Assembly (NCBI RefSeq): GCF_900163795.1 | Contig: NZ_FWFD01000015.1 | Span: 124,001-188,000 of the forward strand | Source: Vagococcus fluvialis bH819 | GTDB taxonomy: Bacteria > Bacillota > Bacilli > Lactobacillales > Vagococcaceae | Length of the DNA stretch: 64,000 nt | Direction: 5' to 3' | Shown here: piece by piece, positions 1 to 8,001 of the stretch | Layout of the letters: the number at the start of each line of letters is the position of its first letter | How positions within the stretch are numbered: the stretch's first letter is position 1 | Program-made: the position numbers and the translations under genes | Notes under the pieces: generated by a model | Databases searched by the model: none | Told to the model about the DNA's origin: nothing | What the model saw: only the letters and a program-made list of their open reading frames with translations

Positions 1-2
1 TT

Positions 3-539
3 GTTAGTATTTTAGAAAAAGAAGGCGCAGAAGCAGTTGTTCCAGGTATTGTAGGTTTTATGAATTATTCATTATACAATGGTATTTGGAAGTATGAAAA
101 TTTAGGTTTTAGTAAAAAATCCAAATGGTTATCTGAATTTGCCATTAAAGTTATTGAATATTGTGAAGCCCCAATGAATCAAGCACTTAAAGATTCTGAT
201 AGATTTACTGGAATTACTTCGATTGAAAAATTAGCTGAAGATGCTGGGAAGATACTGTCTATTGGAAATCATACTGGAGAGGGTTGGTTTTTAACAGGTG
301 AAATGATTGATTTACTTAATAATGATGTCCCTAATATTGTTTGTTTACAACCCTTTGGCTGTTTACCTAATCATGTGGTTGGAAAAGGTGTCATGAAAGA
401 ATTAAGGCATCAATATCCAAAAGCTAATATTTCTGCCATTGATTACGATCCAGGGGTTTCAGTGGTCAATCAGTTAAATCGAATCAGGTTACTTTTAGCT
501 ACAGCTGAAAAAAACTTAGAAGAAACTGTACAAATTTAA
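3..539 (+). CDS. C-terminal part of a 2-hydroxyacyl-CoA dehydratase activase (BcrAD/BadFG-type), 5' end outside window
   Basis: The frame is open from the first bases of the window, so only the last 178 residues are seen and the internal ATG at position 60 is not the start. The part LSIGNHTGEGWF, the segment PFGCLPNHVVGKG and the ending with IDYDPG and NQLNRI resemble the C-terminal region of the very large CoA-substrate-specific activase/dehydratase-like proteins common in Lactobacillales. These proteins carry an ATPase activase module and an HgdB-like Fe-S module; neither is visible here. The physiological substrate in lactic acid bacteria is not settled. The family call is from memory of these motifs. 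Confidence 0.7.
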   Translation, partial: VSILEKEGAEAVVPGIVGFMNYSLYNGIWKYENLGFSKKSKWLSEFAIKVIEYCEAPMNQALKDSDRFTGITSIEKLAEDAGKILSIGNHTGEGWFLTGEMIDLLNNDVPNIVCLQPFGCLPNHVVGKGVMKELRHQYPKANISAIDYDPGVSVVNQLNRIRLLLATAEKNLEETVQI

Positions 540-568
540 AAATGTAACCTATCTGACACATAAACTAG

Positions 569-597
569 TTGTATCCTTTGTCTATACCAGTTATAAT
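569..597 (+). promoter_or_regulatory. Promoter of the GntR gene with a dre-like operator
   Basis: TTGTAT (569-574) and TATAAT (592-597) are 17 bases apart, a good vegetative promoter. Between them TTGTCTATACCA (578-589) is one base from the palindrome TGGTCTATACCA, the type of site bound by HutC-subfamily regulators such as NagR/YvoA. Its place between -35 and -10, directly upstream of a HutC-type gene, suggests autorepression. The operator is inference; the promoter is seen. Confidence 0.6.
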
Positions 598-623
598 ATG
601 TTAAAGAAATTAGAAGGATGTGC

Positions 624-1337
624 ATGATGATGGCGTCAAAAATGCCTGTGTATTTAAAAATTCATGATCAAATAAAAAAAGAGATTGAAGAGGGTAAATG
701 GCATGTAGGAGATCGTTTGCCATCTGAAAGAGAGCTATCTGAAACGTTCAATGTCAGTCGAATGACATTACGTCAAGCTGTTCAAACATTAGCTGATGAA
801 GGGATTTTAGAGCGTAAAATCGGCTCTGGTACTTATGTTGCTAGAAAAAAAGTTCAAGAGACGATGATTGGAACAACTAGTTTTTCTGATATTGTGGAAG
901 AGCAGGGTAGAGAACCGTCAAGTAAAACTATTTCTTATTTTGTGACTAAACCTAGTTCAAGTGAGATGGAAAAATTAAATTTAACTGAAAAAGATGATAT
1001 TTTAAAAATGGAACGTATTCGCTATGCGGATGATGTACCAATTTGTTTTGAAGTTGCCAGTATTCCTTATGAGATAGTTAAGAATTTTCATAAAGAAGAA
1101 ATTACATTATCTTTATATAAAGCTATTGCAAATGAAGGAACTAGAATCATTGGTAAATCTTCTCAAAAAATATCAGCAGTGATTGCTTCTGAAAAAATTG
1201 CTCATTTTATGGATATAAAAAGAGGAGAAGCAATTCTAAAAGTGAGTCAGATTTCTTACTTTGATGAAGGAACCCCCTTTGAATATGTTCGTAGTCAATA
1301 TGTAGGAGAACGATTTGAATTCTTTTTAGAAAAATAA
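624..1337 (+). CDS. GntR-family regulator, HutC subfamily (UTRA domain)
   Basis: The protein has an N-terminal winged helix-turn-helix (about residues 8-72; GDRLPSERELSETFNVSRMT is typical GntR) and a C-terminal UTRA ligand-binding domain (about 90-235). Such proteins sense sugar phosphates or amino-acid derivatives. Three in-frame ATGs follow the ribosome binding site GAAGGA (612-617); 624 or 627 has the best spacing, while the ATG at 618 touches the site. The gene stands alone, followed by a strong terminator, so its targets are probably elsewhere. NagR/YvoA-like is the best guess; the effector is unknown. Confidence 0.85.
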   Translation: MMMASKMPVYLKIHDQIKKEIEEGKWHVGDRLPSERELSETFNVSRMTLRQAVQTLADEGILERKIGSGTYVARKKVQETMIGTTSFSDIVEEQGREPSSKTISYFVTKPSSSEMEKLNLTEKDDILKMERIRYADDVPICFEVASIPYEIVKNFHKEEITLSLYKAIANEGTRIIGKSSQKISAVIASEKIAHFMDIKRGEAILKVSQISYFDEGTPFEYVRSQYVGERFEFFLEK

Positions 1338-1350
1338 GTTTAGTATTAAT

Positions 1351-1407
1351 AAATAGACCAAAAATCTTCAAAATGGTTGTTTCATTTTGAGGATTTTTGG
1401 TCTATTT
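1351..1407. terminator. Bidirectional terminator between gntR and yvyE
   Basis: An approximately 24-bp stem pairs AATAGACC... (from 1352) with ...GGTCTATT (to 1406), loop about 7 bases. It has A-rich flanks on one side and T-rich on the other, serving two convergent genes. Confidence 0.85.
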
Positions 1408-1421
1408 GGTAGCAATTATTT

Positions 1422-2060
1422 TTAATCAAGTGAAACTTCAACGTAATCAGTCTCTCCGAGAGTAATAATACATTGATTACTTAAAAGATTAATTAGTTTT
1501 TCTTGGCAGTTAGTGACTTCTTTTTCATCTGACATTATTAAAAGAGTAACTTTATCCGTAAATAAAGTGTCTTTTAACGTATAGTTAGGATTATTTTCTA
1601 AAAAATGTTCTACTTTACCATGAAGAGAATAATCAACCGTCACTGACAGTTCTTGTTGAAGCTTCCCTTCTACAAGCCCAATTTCATTAAGGGCTTCAGA
1701 AACTGAGTTACTGTAGGCTCTAATAAGACCACCAGCACCAAGTTCAGTTCCACCGAAATAACGTGTGACAACGGCTAAAACATTATGTAGTTCTTTAACT
1801 TTTAAAACTTCTAACATAGGAATGCCAGCCGTCCCACTCGGCTCTCCATCATCGCTTGATCGTTGGATGCTTTGGTTGTCACCTAAAACATAGGCGACAC
1901 AATTGTGGCTAGCTTTCCAGTGTTCTTTCTTTATTTGCCCGATAATTTCTTTGGCTTCATCTTCAGAAGAAATTCTTTTTAACTGACAAATAAAGCGTGA
2001 TTTTTTTATAATAATTTCAAATTGTCCATCTTGTTTTATGGTATAGTAATGTGATAGCAT
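1422..2060 (-). CDS. yvyE: YigZ/YvyE (IMPACT) family protein
   Basis: At 212 residues it has the usual length. The N-terminal UPF0029/IMPACT domain contains KASHNCVAYVLG, RSSDDGEPSGTAG and VVTRYFGGTELGAGGL, which are the family hallmarks. A C-terminal ferredoxin-like domain follows. The family is related to a eukaryotic inhibitor of GCN2 activation; the bacterial role is uncertain, possibly linked to translation. The start at 2060 was chosen because GGAGG lies seven bases upstream of it; a longer reading to 2084 has no ribosome binding site. It is monocistronic and convergent with the GntR gene. Confidence 0.9.
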   Translation of the reverse strand: MLSHYYTIKQDGQFEIIIKKSRFICQLKRISSEDEAKEIIGQIKKEHWKASHNCVAYVLGDNQSIQRSSDDGEPSGTAGIPMLEVLKVKELHNVLAVVTRYFGGTELGAGGLIRAYSNSVSEALNEIGLVEGKLQQELSVTVDYSLHGKVEHFLENNPNYTLKDTLFTDKVTLLIMSDEKEVTNCQEKLINLLSNQCIITLGETDYVEVSLD

Positions 2061-2118
2061 GGCTTGCCTCCGAGTTAATGTCATGTATATTGATATAAAT
2101 AAAAAAGAGGTGTAAATT

Positions 2119-2682
2119 TTGAAAAAAATAATATTTGTAATCTTTTCCGTTCTTAGTGTAATCTTTTTAGCTAGTTGTAGTCAAACATCAATAGATAAGG
2201 AAAAAGAGCAAGTAAAAGAAACAACAGCAGAAAATGCTTTAATGTATACGTTTAAACTAGATGATAATAGTTACCGCTTTAGATTATTGGATGGTTGGAT
2301 TAAGTTTCCTAGTGAAGACAAAAGGATTGCTTTTCTTGTTGCAAACAAAGAGACAAAATCTTATATGTCAGCAGGATTTGAAGAAAAAAAAGGAACCCTT
2401 GAAGAATATAAAGATTCTTTTGTACCCAAAGTAACTGATGCTTCTGGAAAGATTTTGGAGGAACCTAAAAAGAAGGATTTGAATGGTTTACCTGCCTATT
2501 ATTTGAGTTTCACAATGAAAGACAACAAAAAGCGTGATTTAACCTATAAAACGTATTTAGTTGAAACCTCAGATTATTTTATTAATTTAGGAGCATGGAC
2601 AAGCGATGAATCTCCTTCTGATAAAATACTTAGAGATTTAGATAAGATGTTATCAACATTTGAAGAAGTAAAAAAAGATTAA
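2119..2682 (+). CDS. Secreted lipoprotein, PsbP-like fold
   Basis: A 187-residue protein with a lipoprotein signal: lysines, a hydrophobic segment and the lipobox LASC with Cys at about residue 20. The rest looks like a small globular PsbP/DUF1795-type domain (about residues 40-185), with YRFRLLDGWIKFPSED near its start. The start is TTG at 2119, preceded by AAAGAGGTG at good spacing. It stands alone between divergent yvyE and a terminator. Its function is unknown; family members are anchored outside the membrane. Confidence 0.75.
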   Translation: MKKIIFVIFSVLSVIFLASCSQTSIDKEKEQVKETTAENALMYTFKLDDNSYRFRLLDGWIKFPSEDKRIAFLVANKETKSYMSAGFEEKKGTLEEYKDSFVPKVTDASGKILEEPKKKDLNGLPAYYLSFTMKDNKKRDLTYKTYLVETSDYFINLGAWTSDESPSDKILRDLDKMLSTFEEVKKD

Positions 2683-2692
2683 TTAACAATGA

Positions 2693-2737
2693 AACCTACA
2701 AGAGGCTGGATTAATTCGGCTCTTGTAGGTTTTTTTA
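2693..2737 (+). terminator. Terminator after the lipoprotein gene
   Basis: AACCTACAAGAG (2693-2704) pairs perfectly with CTCTTGTAGGTT (2720-2731) and is followed by a T run. It can also serve the convergent hydrolase gene, which ends at 2745. Confidence 0.9.
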
Positions 2738-2744
2738 GTGATTA

Positions 2745-3674
2745 TTAAGTTAAATGACTTGTTAACCAGTCATAAATATCATTCATAACATCTTCTTTTT
2801 CGACTTCATTTAAAATTTCATGTCGTAAATCATGATATAAACGCAAAGTCACATCAGAAAAATAATTATCAGTTAATTCGATGGCTACTTTTCGAGGTCC
2901 TTTTCCATAATTTCCAACAGGGTCTTTTTCACCACTAATTATTAAAATAGGTAGCGTTGTTTGAATTGTTTTAAACCAATTTTTTTGAGTGGCACCTTCA
3001 ACAAGAGAAAATAAAGTATAAAATCCATTATTAGTAAAAATAAAACCACATTTTTGATCTTCTTCATATTGTTTCACATTCGCTTCATTTTTAGACAACC
3101 AAGAGAAAGGTGAATTGGCTTGTTTAATTTTTTTGTTGAAGTTGCCAAATGAAAGGTGATTAAGAGCAGGATTCACTGCTTTAGGACTAATTGTATTTAA
3201 TCCTTTTAAAAGTTTTTTCATTAGTTTTATTTCTTCTTTTTTGCCACCAGTTCCCATCAGGATGGAACCTTCGACTTTATCAGAATACTTTTTAAGGTAA
3301 TTTCTAGTAATAAAAGAGCCCATACTATGTCCCATAATAAATAAAGGAACTTGGGGATATCTCTTTTTAATATAGTTTGTAATTTGATAGGTATCTTCTA
3401 CTAAAATATTGGCACTATCATCTTTAGCAAAAAAACCGTAAATTGGAGTTTCTAAATCTACCGATTCCCCATGTCCCAAGTGATCGTGACCAACAACCAA
3501 AATATTATTTTCATTTAAAAAATTAGCGAACTCATCATAGCGTTCAATATATTCTGCCATGCCGTGCACAATTTGGAGAATAGCTTTTGGTGTTTTACTT
3601 GCTTCTGGTTGCCAAATAACACCATTTAAGTCAGTCTTTTCATCCATTGATTCGATAACAAAGTATTTTTTCAT
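2745..3674 (-). CDS. Alpha/beta hydrolase, monoacylglycerol lipase/lysophospholipase-like
   Basis: A 309-residue serine hydrolase of the Hydrolase_4 (PldB/MGL) type. IVHGMAEYIERY near residue 36 is the oxyanion-hole HG motif, GHDHLGHGES follows, and GHSMGS (about residue 117) is the nucleophile elbow. GEKDPVG (about 250) and the His in DLRHEILNE (about 285) complete the triad. No signal peptide is seen, so it acts in the cytoplasm or at the inner membrane face. The ATG at 3674 lies seven bases from AAAGGA; the ATG at 3683 overlaps that site and was rejected. Confidence 0.85.
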   Translation of the reverse strand: MKKYFVIESMDEKTDLNGVIWQPEASKTPKAILQIVHGMAEYIERYDEFANFLNENNILVVGHDHLGHGESVDLETPIYGFFAKDDSANILVEDTYQITNYIKKRYPQVPLFIMGHSMGSFITRNYLKKYSDKVEGSILMGTGGKKEEIKLMKKLLKGLNTISPKAVNPALNHLSFGNFNKKIKQANSPFSWLSKNEANVKQYEEDQKCGFIFTNNGFYTLFSLVEGATQKNWFKTIQTTLPILIISGEKDPVGNYGKGPRKVAIELTDNYFSDVTLRLYHDLRHEILNEVEKEDVMNDIYDWLTSHLT

Positions 3675-3776
3675 GCTGCCCATCCTTTCATTTCAAGTTA
3701 CATACAACCCATTATAGTCTATTTATAAAAAATCAACTAGTATTCTACGTATTTTTTTAAAAAGAGGTGAGTTTGC

Positions 3777-5102
3777 ATGAGTTTGGAAAATTTTTTGATG
3801 GGTAGAAAATTATTGCTACAAGAAATTCCTAGTGAGTATCAAGTTGATTTGGAGGATGATAAGGTAAAAAAAGAAATGTCATTATCAGTAGTTGATCAAG
3901 TAATTAGTTGTCACAGATGTGGTTCGAAACATTCCAAGAAAAAATATCAAATAAAAAATAAATACGATACTTTTTATTATTGTCCAGAGTGCATTGGACT
4001 GGGGAGAATCGAAAGTAGAAATTTTCTTTATTCTATAGCTGAGAAAAAGAATAAACGAAGAAAAATAATGTTTTCATGGGAAGGACGACTAACTAAACAA
4101 CAAGAAGTTATTTCAAAAAAATTGGTTAAAGAATATAAAAAGGGAAATCATCATTTAGTTCATGCAGTAACTGGTGCGGGAAAAACAGAGATGTTGTTTT
4201 CGGTTATTAACTATGTGCTGAAAAAAGGAGGTAGAGTGGCTATAGCTTCTCCTAGAATAGATGTTTGTTTAGAACTACATCCCAGATTTCAAGCAGTTTT
4301 TCCAGAAGAGACTATTGCTTTATTATATGGTAAATCAAAAAATCCATATCTATATACAAGTCTGGTGGTTACGACTACCCATCAACTTCTAAGATTTTCG
4401 AAAGCATTTGATTTGATCGTAGTAGACGAAGTAGATGCTTTTCCTTACGCAGGTAATCCAATTCTAGAATACGGGACACAGAGTGCGTTAAAAAAAGAAG
4501 GACGATTAGTTTATTTGACAGCTACACCGAGCCAGCAATTATTCAACATGGTGGAAAAAAAAGAACTGAAATTAAGTCAGCTTTCTAAAAGATATCATGG
4601 TTATCAATTACCTGTTCCTGAATGTTGCTTCGATTTTTTCTTGGTTTCTAATTTTAGAAAAGGAAAAATTCCTTCGTGCTTGTTTGAAATATTAGAGGAA
4701 CAAGACAGACAATGCCTTATTTTTTTTCCGAATATCGAAAGGATGATTCAATGTTTTACTAAATTAACTTCATATTTTCCAGATAAAAAAATAGCTTATG
4801 TTTTCGCTGGTGAAGAAAAGCGAGAAGAGACAATCAAAAAAATGCGAAATAAGAATCTAGATTGGCTATTAACCACAACTATATTAGAAAGAGGTGTCAC
4901 GTTTCCAAATATTGATGTCATTGTATGTGAAGCGGATCATCGGGTATTTAATCAAGCAAGTCTCGTTCAGATTTCTGGGAGAGTCGGACGCAAAAAAGAA
5001 TATCCAACAGGTCATGTTTTTTTTCTACATAACGGAAGAACAAGAGAGTTGAATAAGGCAATAAAACAAATAAAAGAAATGAATCGGAAAGCAGGATTTT
5101 GA
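3777..5102 (+). CDS. comFA: ComFA, DNA-uptake helicase of natural competence
   Basis: A 441-residue superfamily 2 ATPase that powers internalisation of single-stranded DNA at the membrane. It has an N-terminal zinc motif (CHRC ... CPEC, about residues 45-72), Walker A AVTGAGKTE (about 130), the DEAD-box variant DEVD, motif III YLTATPS, and the C-terminal helicase motifs ERGVTFPNIDV and QISGRVGR. All motifs are intact. It directly abuts comFC (TGA then ATG), the usual operon. I could not find a convincing ComX (cin) box upstream. Confidence 0.95.
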   Translation: MSLENFLMGRKLLLQEIPSEYQVDLEDDKVKKEMSLSVVDQVISCHRCGSKHSKKKYQIKNKYDTFYYCPECIGLGRIESRNFLYSIAEKKNKRRKIMFSWEGRLTKQQEVISKKLVKEYKKGNHHLVHAVTGAGKTEMLFSVINYVLKKGGRVAIASPRIDVCLELHPRFQAVFPEETIALLYGKSKNPYLYTSLVVTTTHQLLRFSKAFDLIVVDEVDAFPYAGNPILEYGTQSALKKEGRLVYLTATPSQQLFNMVEKKELKLSQLSKRYHGYQLPVPECCFDFFLVSNFRKGKIPSCLFEILEEQDRQCLIFFPNIERMIQCFTKLTSYFPDKKIAYVFAGEEKREETIKKMRNKNLDWLLTTTILERGVTFPNIDVIVCEADHRVFNQASLVQISGRVGRKKEYPTGHVFFLHNGRTRELNKAIKQIKEMNRKAGF

Positions 5103-5807
5103 ATGATTTGTCGATTTTGTCAAAGAGAAATGATGAAGCAATTAACTTTAACTCAAATGTTAAGTTTAAAACCTATATTTTCTAATTATTGTTGTGAATC
5201 GTGCTATTTAGAAATAGAGAAAGTTGATTTTAGAAGTGGTAATTTTTGTCAGTATTGTCACGAAAAATTAGAGAACGGAAAGGAGGTGTGCCATGATTGT
5301 AAAATTTGGGAAAAAAATTATTCACCTTTTATGTTAGATCATCATTATTTATATGAACATAATGACAAGATGAGTGATTATTTCCGTGAATATAAATTTT
5401 TAGGAGATATTAGGATGGGCGATGCTTTTTCAGGAGATATCAATCGGAGCTTGAAATCATTTATTAACCATAATTTTATAGTGGTTCCAATTCCGGTGTC
5501 TAAAAAAAGATTAAAATCTAGAGGATTCAATCAGGTGGAAGAATTTTTGACACAAGCAGATATTCCCTATGAAAAATTATTAAGCAAAAAAAGAGAAGTA
5601 TCTAGTCAATCAGAAAAAACAAGGGAAGAACGCTTAAAAATGAAGCAACCTTTCTTTATTAGTAAAAAAAATAAAGAAAAGGTAAGAAATCAGTCTATCT
5701 TAATAGTGGATGATGTATATACTACAGGGCGAACAACGCTTTACGCTTATGAGAAGCTGATTGAATGTCATCCTTTAGAAATAAAGTCTTTTTCGATAAC
5801 AAGATAA
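5103..5807 (+). CDS. comFC: ComFC, phosphoribosyltransferase-like competence protein
   Basis: A 234-residue protein with two N-terminal zinc-finger-like pairs (CRFC, CCESC, CQYC, CHDC) and a C-terminal phosphoribosyltransferase fold with ILIVDDVYTTGRT (about residues 200-212). It is co-transcribed with comFA and required for transformation; it is thought to help the DNA-uptake machinery. The length is standard and no damage is visible, so the pair looks functional. Confidence 0.93.
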   Translation: MICRFCQREMMKQLTLTQMLSLKPIFSNYCCESCYLEIEKVDFRSGNFCQYCHEKLENGKEVCHDCKIWEKNYSPFMLDHHYLYEHNDKMSDYFREYKFLGDIRMGDAFSGDINRSLKSFINHNFIVVPIPVSKKRLKSRGFNQVEEFLTQADIPYEKLLSKKREVSSQSEKTREERLKMKQPFFISKKNKEKVRNQSILIVDDVYTTGRTTLYAYEKLIECHPLEIKSFSITR

Positions 5808-5836
5808 AATATAAAGCGTTTTTTTTTCAAACTTAA

Positions 5837-5865
5837 TTGTCATTTTAAGGTTAGTTAGTTATAAT
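5837..5865 (+). promoter_or_regulatory. Promoter of hpf
   Basis: TTGTCA (5837-5842) and TATAAT (5860-5865) are separated by 17 bases, close to the vegetative consensus, with a leader of about 75 bases before hpf. Confidence 0.75.
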
Positions 5866-5944
5866 AGAGATAAGAAGAAGAGATATTAAAGAGTGGTCCT
5901 TAAAATCTCATTCTTTGAGTTGATAGACGAAAGGGGCAATTAGT

Positions 5945-6499
5945 ATGTTTAGATATAATGTACGTGGAGAAAACATTGAGGTTACTCAAGCAATAAGAGA
6001 GTATGTTGAGAAAAAAATTGGTAAATTAGAAAAATATTTTACTAATGTTCCAGAATCAACAGCACACGTTAATTTAAAAGTTTATTCAGATAAGACTGCT
6101 AAAGTAGAAGTAACGATACCATTACCATACTTAGTTTTAAGAGCTGAAGAAACTTCTCCAGATTTATACGCTAGTATTGATTTAGTAGTTGATAAATTAG
6201 AAAGACAAATTAGAAAATACAAAACTAAAATAAACCGCAAGTCTAGAGAAACTGCCTTAGATACAGTAGCAGCTGCAGCGATTTTCGAATCAGAAGCAGT
6301 AGAAACTAACGACGAACCAGATTTAGAAATCGTTAGAACAAAACGTTTATCATTGAAACCGATGGATAGTGAAGAAGCTGTATTACAAATGAATATGTTA
6401 GGTCATAACTTCTTTATCTTTGAAGATTCAGAAACAAATGGCACAAGCATTGTTTATCGTCGTAAAGATGGAAAATATGGCTTAATTGAAACAAACTAA
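5945..6499 (+). CDS. hpf: Long-form ribosome hibernation promoting factor
   Basis: At 184 residues this is the long HPF of Firmicutes, which dimerises 70S ribosomes into inactive 100S particles. The N-terminal S30AE domain (about 1-100, starting [14 protein letters not shown]) binds the decoding region. A linker follows, then the C-terminal dimerisation domain (about 125-184, ending with [20 protein letters not shown]). In enterococci and relatives hpf is usually directly followed by secA; here more than 17 kb separates them. A strong terminator follows. Confidence 0.96.
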   Translation: MFRYNVRGENIEVTQAIREYVEKKIGKLEKYFTNVPESTAHVNLKVYSDKTAKVEVTIPLPYLVLRAEETSPDLYASIDLVVDKLERQIRKYKTKINRKSRETALDTVAAAAIFESEAVETNDEPDLEIVRTKRLSLKPMDSEEAVLQMNMLGHNFFIFEDSETNGTSIVYRRKDGKYGLIETN

Positions 6500-6510
6500 T
6501 TAATGAATAA

Positions 6511-6546
6511 ATAAAAACGTCAGGAATTTTAATTCTTGACGTTTTT
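6511..6546 (+). terminator. Terminator after hpf
   Basis: AAAACGTCAGGAATT pairs with AATTCTTGACGTTTT (one G-T wobble) and is followed by T residues. It isolates hpf from the island that follows. Confidence 0.88.
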
Positions 6547-6634
6547 TAGTAGTTTTTTATCTAACAAAATAGTGATAAAATATCGACAATATTTTATTAG
6601 TCGTTTTTGATATGATAGACATGGGGAGATAAAT

Positions 6635-7708
6635 ATGGAAGATATATTTACGATAAGTCCGTTATTCAATAATTTCGAGTTAGATCAATTGTTTATTAAC
6701 AATATAAATGATTGGTTATTAGAAGAAAAAATAAATGCAAAGTTAAGATTTTTTCCTTATGTGGATTATAATGATCCGTTACAAACGGCCTTAGCTTACT
6801 ATAAGCAACCGATTAAAACAGTAGTCACTGAAGGGTATTTTGGTTTTTCTTCAGAATCAAGATATGGTTATGCTGATTCAAACAAAATACTTATTATAGA
6901 TGTTGGCTCTATTTTGGGTAGTAAAATAGTACCACAGATTGCAAAGGCACCTTTAATGGCAAGTACTCATGAAATCGGCAGAGTTTTAAAGAAAAAAGTA
7001 CGCCCAGAAACAAAGAGAATAATTTTTACAAATGTTACCAATATAGCACCCGATCTTGGTTTGGGCTTTTTAGAGGAACTCGGAATTGAATTTTATGATA
7101 AAAATAATAAAAAGATAAAAGTCAGCAGTGGGAAAATTGGACAAATTAATAGTTTTTCATATGAGAAAATACCGAATAAGTGGCTTGGATATGAGTATTT
7201 AATACTTAATAATCATGATGATTCAACTTCTTTAATAGGCGAAAAAAGTATCTCATATGAAAATCAGGAGTTAACAGGTGCAAGTCCTGAAATTGCTAAA
7301 TTATTAGAGCGTGAAACCTTGAAAGCGGTTAATACTTTTGAGAAAATATTAAGAAAAAGAATAATGTATCAACCTGAATCAAGCGTTGGAAATGGCTTTG
7401 CATTTGGTTGCTTATCTTTTTTTAGAAATGTAGTAGTTCAAGATCAGCTGCAGGCGTTTATTGATTTAACAAATGTTGGAGAAAGTATTCAAAAAACTGA
7501 TTATTTTATTTTACCAGATTATTATTTTTCATTTAGAGAACTATTAAGTAAGCAAAATAAAGTATCTTTTATTTTATCTAGTGAAGGAACTAAAAAAGAT
7601 AATGATCATGAAATTGAAATCCCTATTGTTCCGATATGTATAGAAAACAAAGAGTGGTTACAAAGACAAATTCAATTTATGATAAAAATGTTTTATCTAA
7701 AAAAATAA
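6635..7708 (+). CDS. Divergent glycerate-kinase-like protein, catalytic motifs lost
   Basis: This 357-residue protein is not clearly recognisable, but its layout resembles glycerate kinases of the GarK/GlxK family: a strand then STHEIGRVLK, GLGFLEELGIEFYD, SSGKIGQINSF, TGASPEIAKLLERE and a late region ending TDYFILPD. The glycine-rich GIGGSATNDGG loop expected before GLGFLEELG reads FTNVTNIAPDLG, and the C-terminal GEGRxD motif is also missing. It is therefore unlikely to be an active kinase. The start has GGGGAG at good spacing. It precedes the cobalamin riboswitch and may be the first island gene. The family link is inference; function unknown. Confidence 0.45.
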   Translation: MEDIFTISPLFNNFELDQLFINNINDWLLEEKINAKLRFFPYVDYNDPLQTALAYYKQPIKTVVTEGYFGFSSESRYGYADSNKILIIDVGSILGSKIVPQIAKAPLMASTHEIGRVLKKKVRPETKRIIFTNVTNIAPDLGLGFLEELGIEFYDKNNKKIKVSSGKIGQINSFSYEKIPNKWLGYEYLILNNHDDSTSLIGEKSISYENQELTGASPEIAKLLERETLKAVNTFEKILRKRIMYQPESSVGNGFAFGCLSFFRNVVVQDQLQAFIDLTNVGESIQKTDYFILPDYYFSFRELLSKQNKVSFILSSEGTKKDNDHEIEIPIVPICIENKEWLQRQIQFMIKMFYLKK

Positions 7709-7718
7709 TAAGCTAGTC

Positions 7719-7747
7719 TTGTTAATAAATTAACATAATGATATAAT
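7719..7747 (+). promoter_or_regulatory. Promoter of the riboswitch/antisense RNA with overlapping Rex-like operator
   Basis: TTGTTA (7719-7724) and TATAAT (7742-7747) are exactly 17 bases apart, an excellent vegetative promoter; transcription should begin near 7754. The palindrome TTGTTAATAAATTAACAT (7719-7736) matches the clostridial-type Rex site TTGTTAA-N4-TTAACAA at 13 of 14 fixed positions. It covers the -35 box and most of the spacer, so a bound repressor would block the promoter. The palindrome is seen; Rex as the binder is inference. Confidence 0.65.
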
Positions 7748-7754
7748 TAATATT

Positions 7755-7935
7755 AAATTTGAATAAACAGAAGGAAATCAGTTTAAATCTGATGCTATAC
7801 CCGTAACTGTAATGTGGACGATATAAATAACCACGACATTTTTGTTGGAAGGATTTATAGAGAGTGAAGCAAAGCCAGGATACTTCTTATCATGATTTTT
7901 TCGGGAGTAAAAAAATCGATGTGCTAACTTTTTTA
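7755..7935 (+). ncRNA. Cobalamin (B12) riboswitch
   Basis: The conserved core is recognisable in order: GGAAATCAG (from about 7773), CCCGTAACTGTAA (7800-7812, against the consensus CCCGCAACTGTAA), and the B12 box AAAGCCAGGATACTT (7871-7885), followed by CGGGAG. It binds adenosyl- or methylcobalamin in nascent RNA. A strong terminator begins about ten bases downstream, so the likely effect is termination when B12 is present. The next gene, pocR, lies on the opposite strand, so the regulated product is an RNA running antisense to pocR. Boundaries are approximate. Confidence 0.9.
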
Positions 7936-7944
7936 TGGAAACAT

Positions 7945-7979
7945 AAAGAGCATTTCGCTTTTTTGAAATGCTCTTTTTA
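7945..7979 (+). terminator. Riboswitch-linked terminator
   Basis: AAAGAGCATTTC (7945-7956) pairs perfectly with GAAATGCTCTTT (7965-7976), loop GCTTTTTT, followed by T residues. It is the expression platform of the B12 riboswitch on the + strand and could also end pocR transcription on the - strand, where the T run is poorer. Confidence 0.9.
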
Positions 7980-8001
7980 TATTGTCTATAATAATTTAAA
8001 A

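Noticed and set aside
3700-3776. Possible ComX (cin) box upstream of comFA (CTACGTATT)
   Set aside because: It differs at two positions from the TACGAATA core and has no supporting second site; too weak to annotate.
7719-7736. GlnR/TnrA site reading of TGTTAATAAATTAACA
   Set aside because: The GlnR/TnrA consensus needs seven bases between TGTNA and TNACA; here there are six. The Rex pattern fits better.
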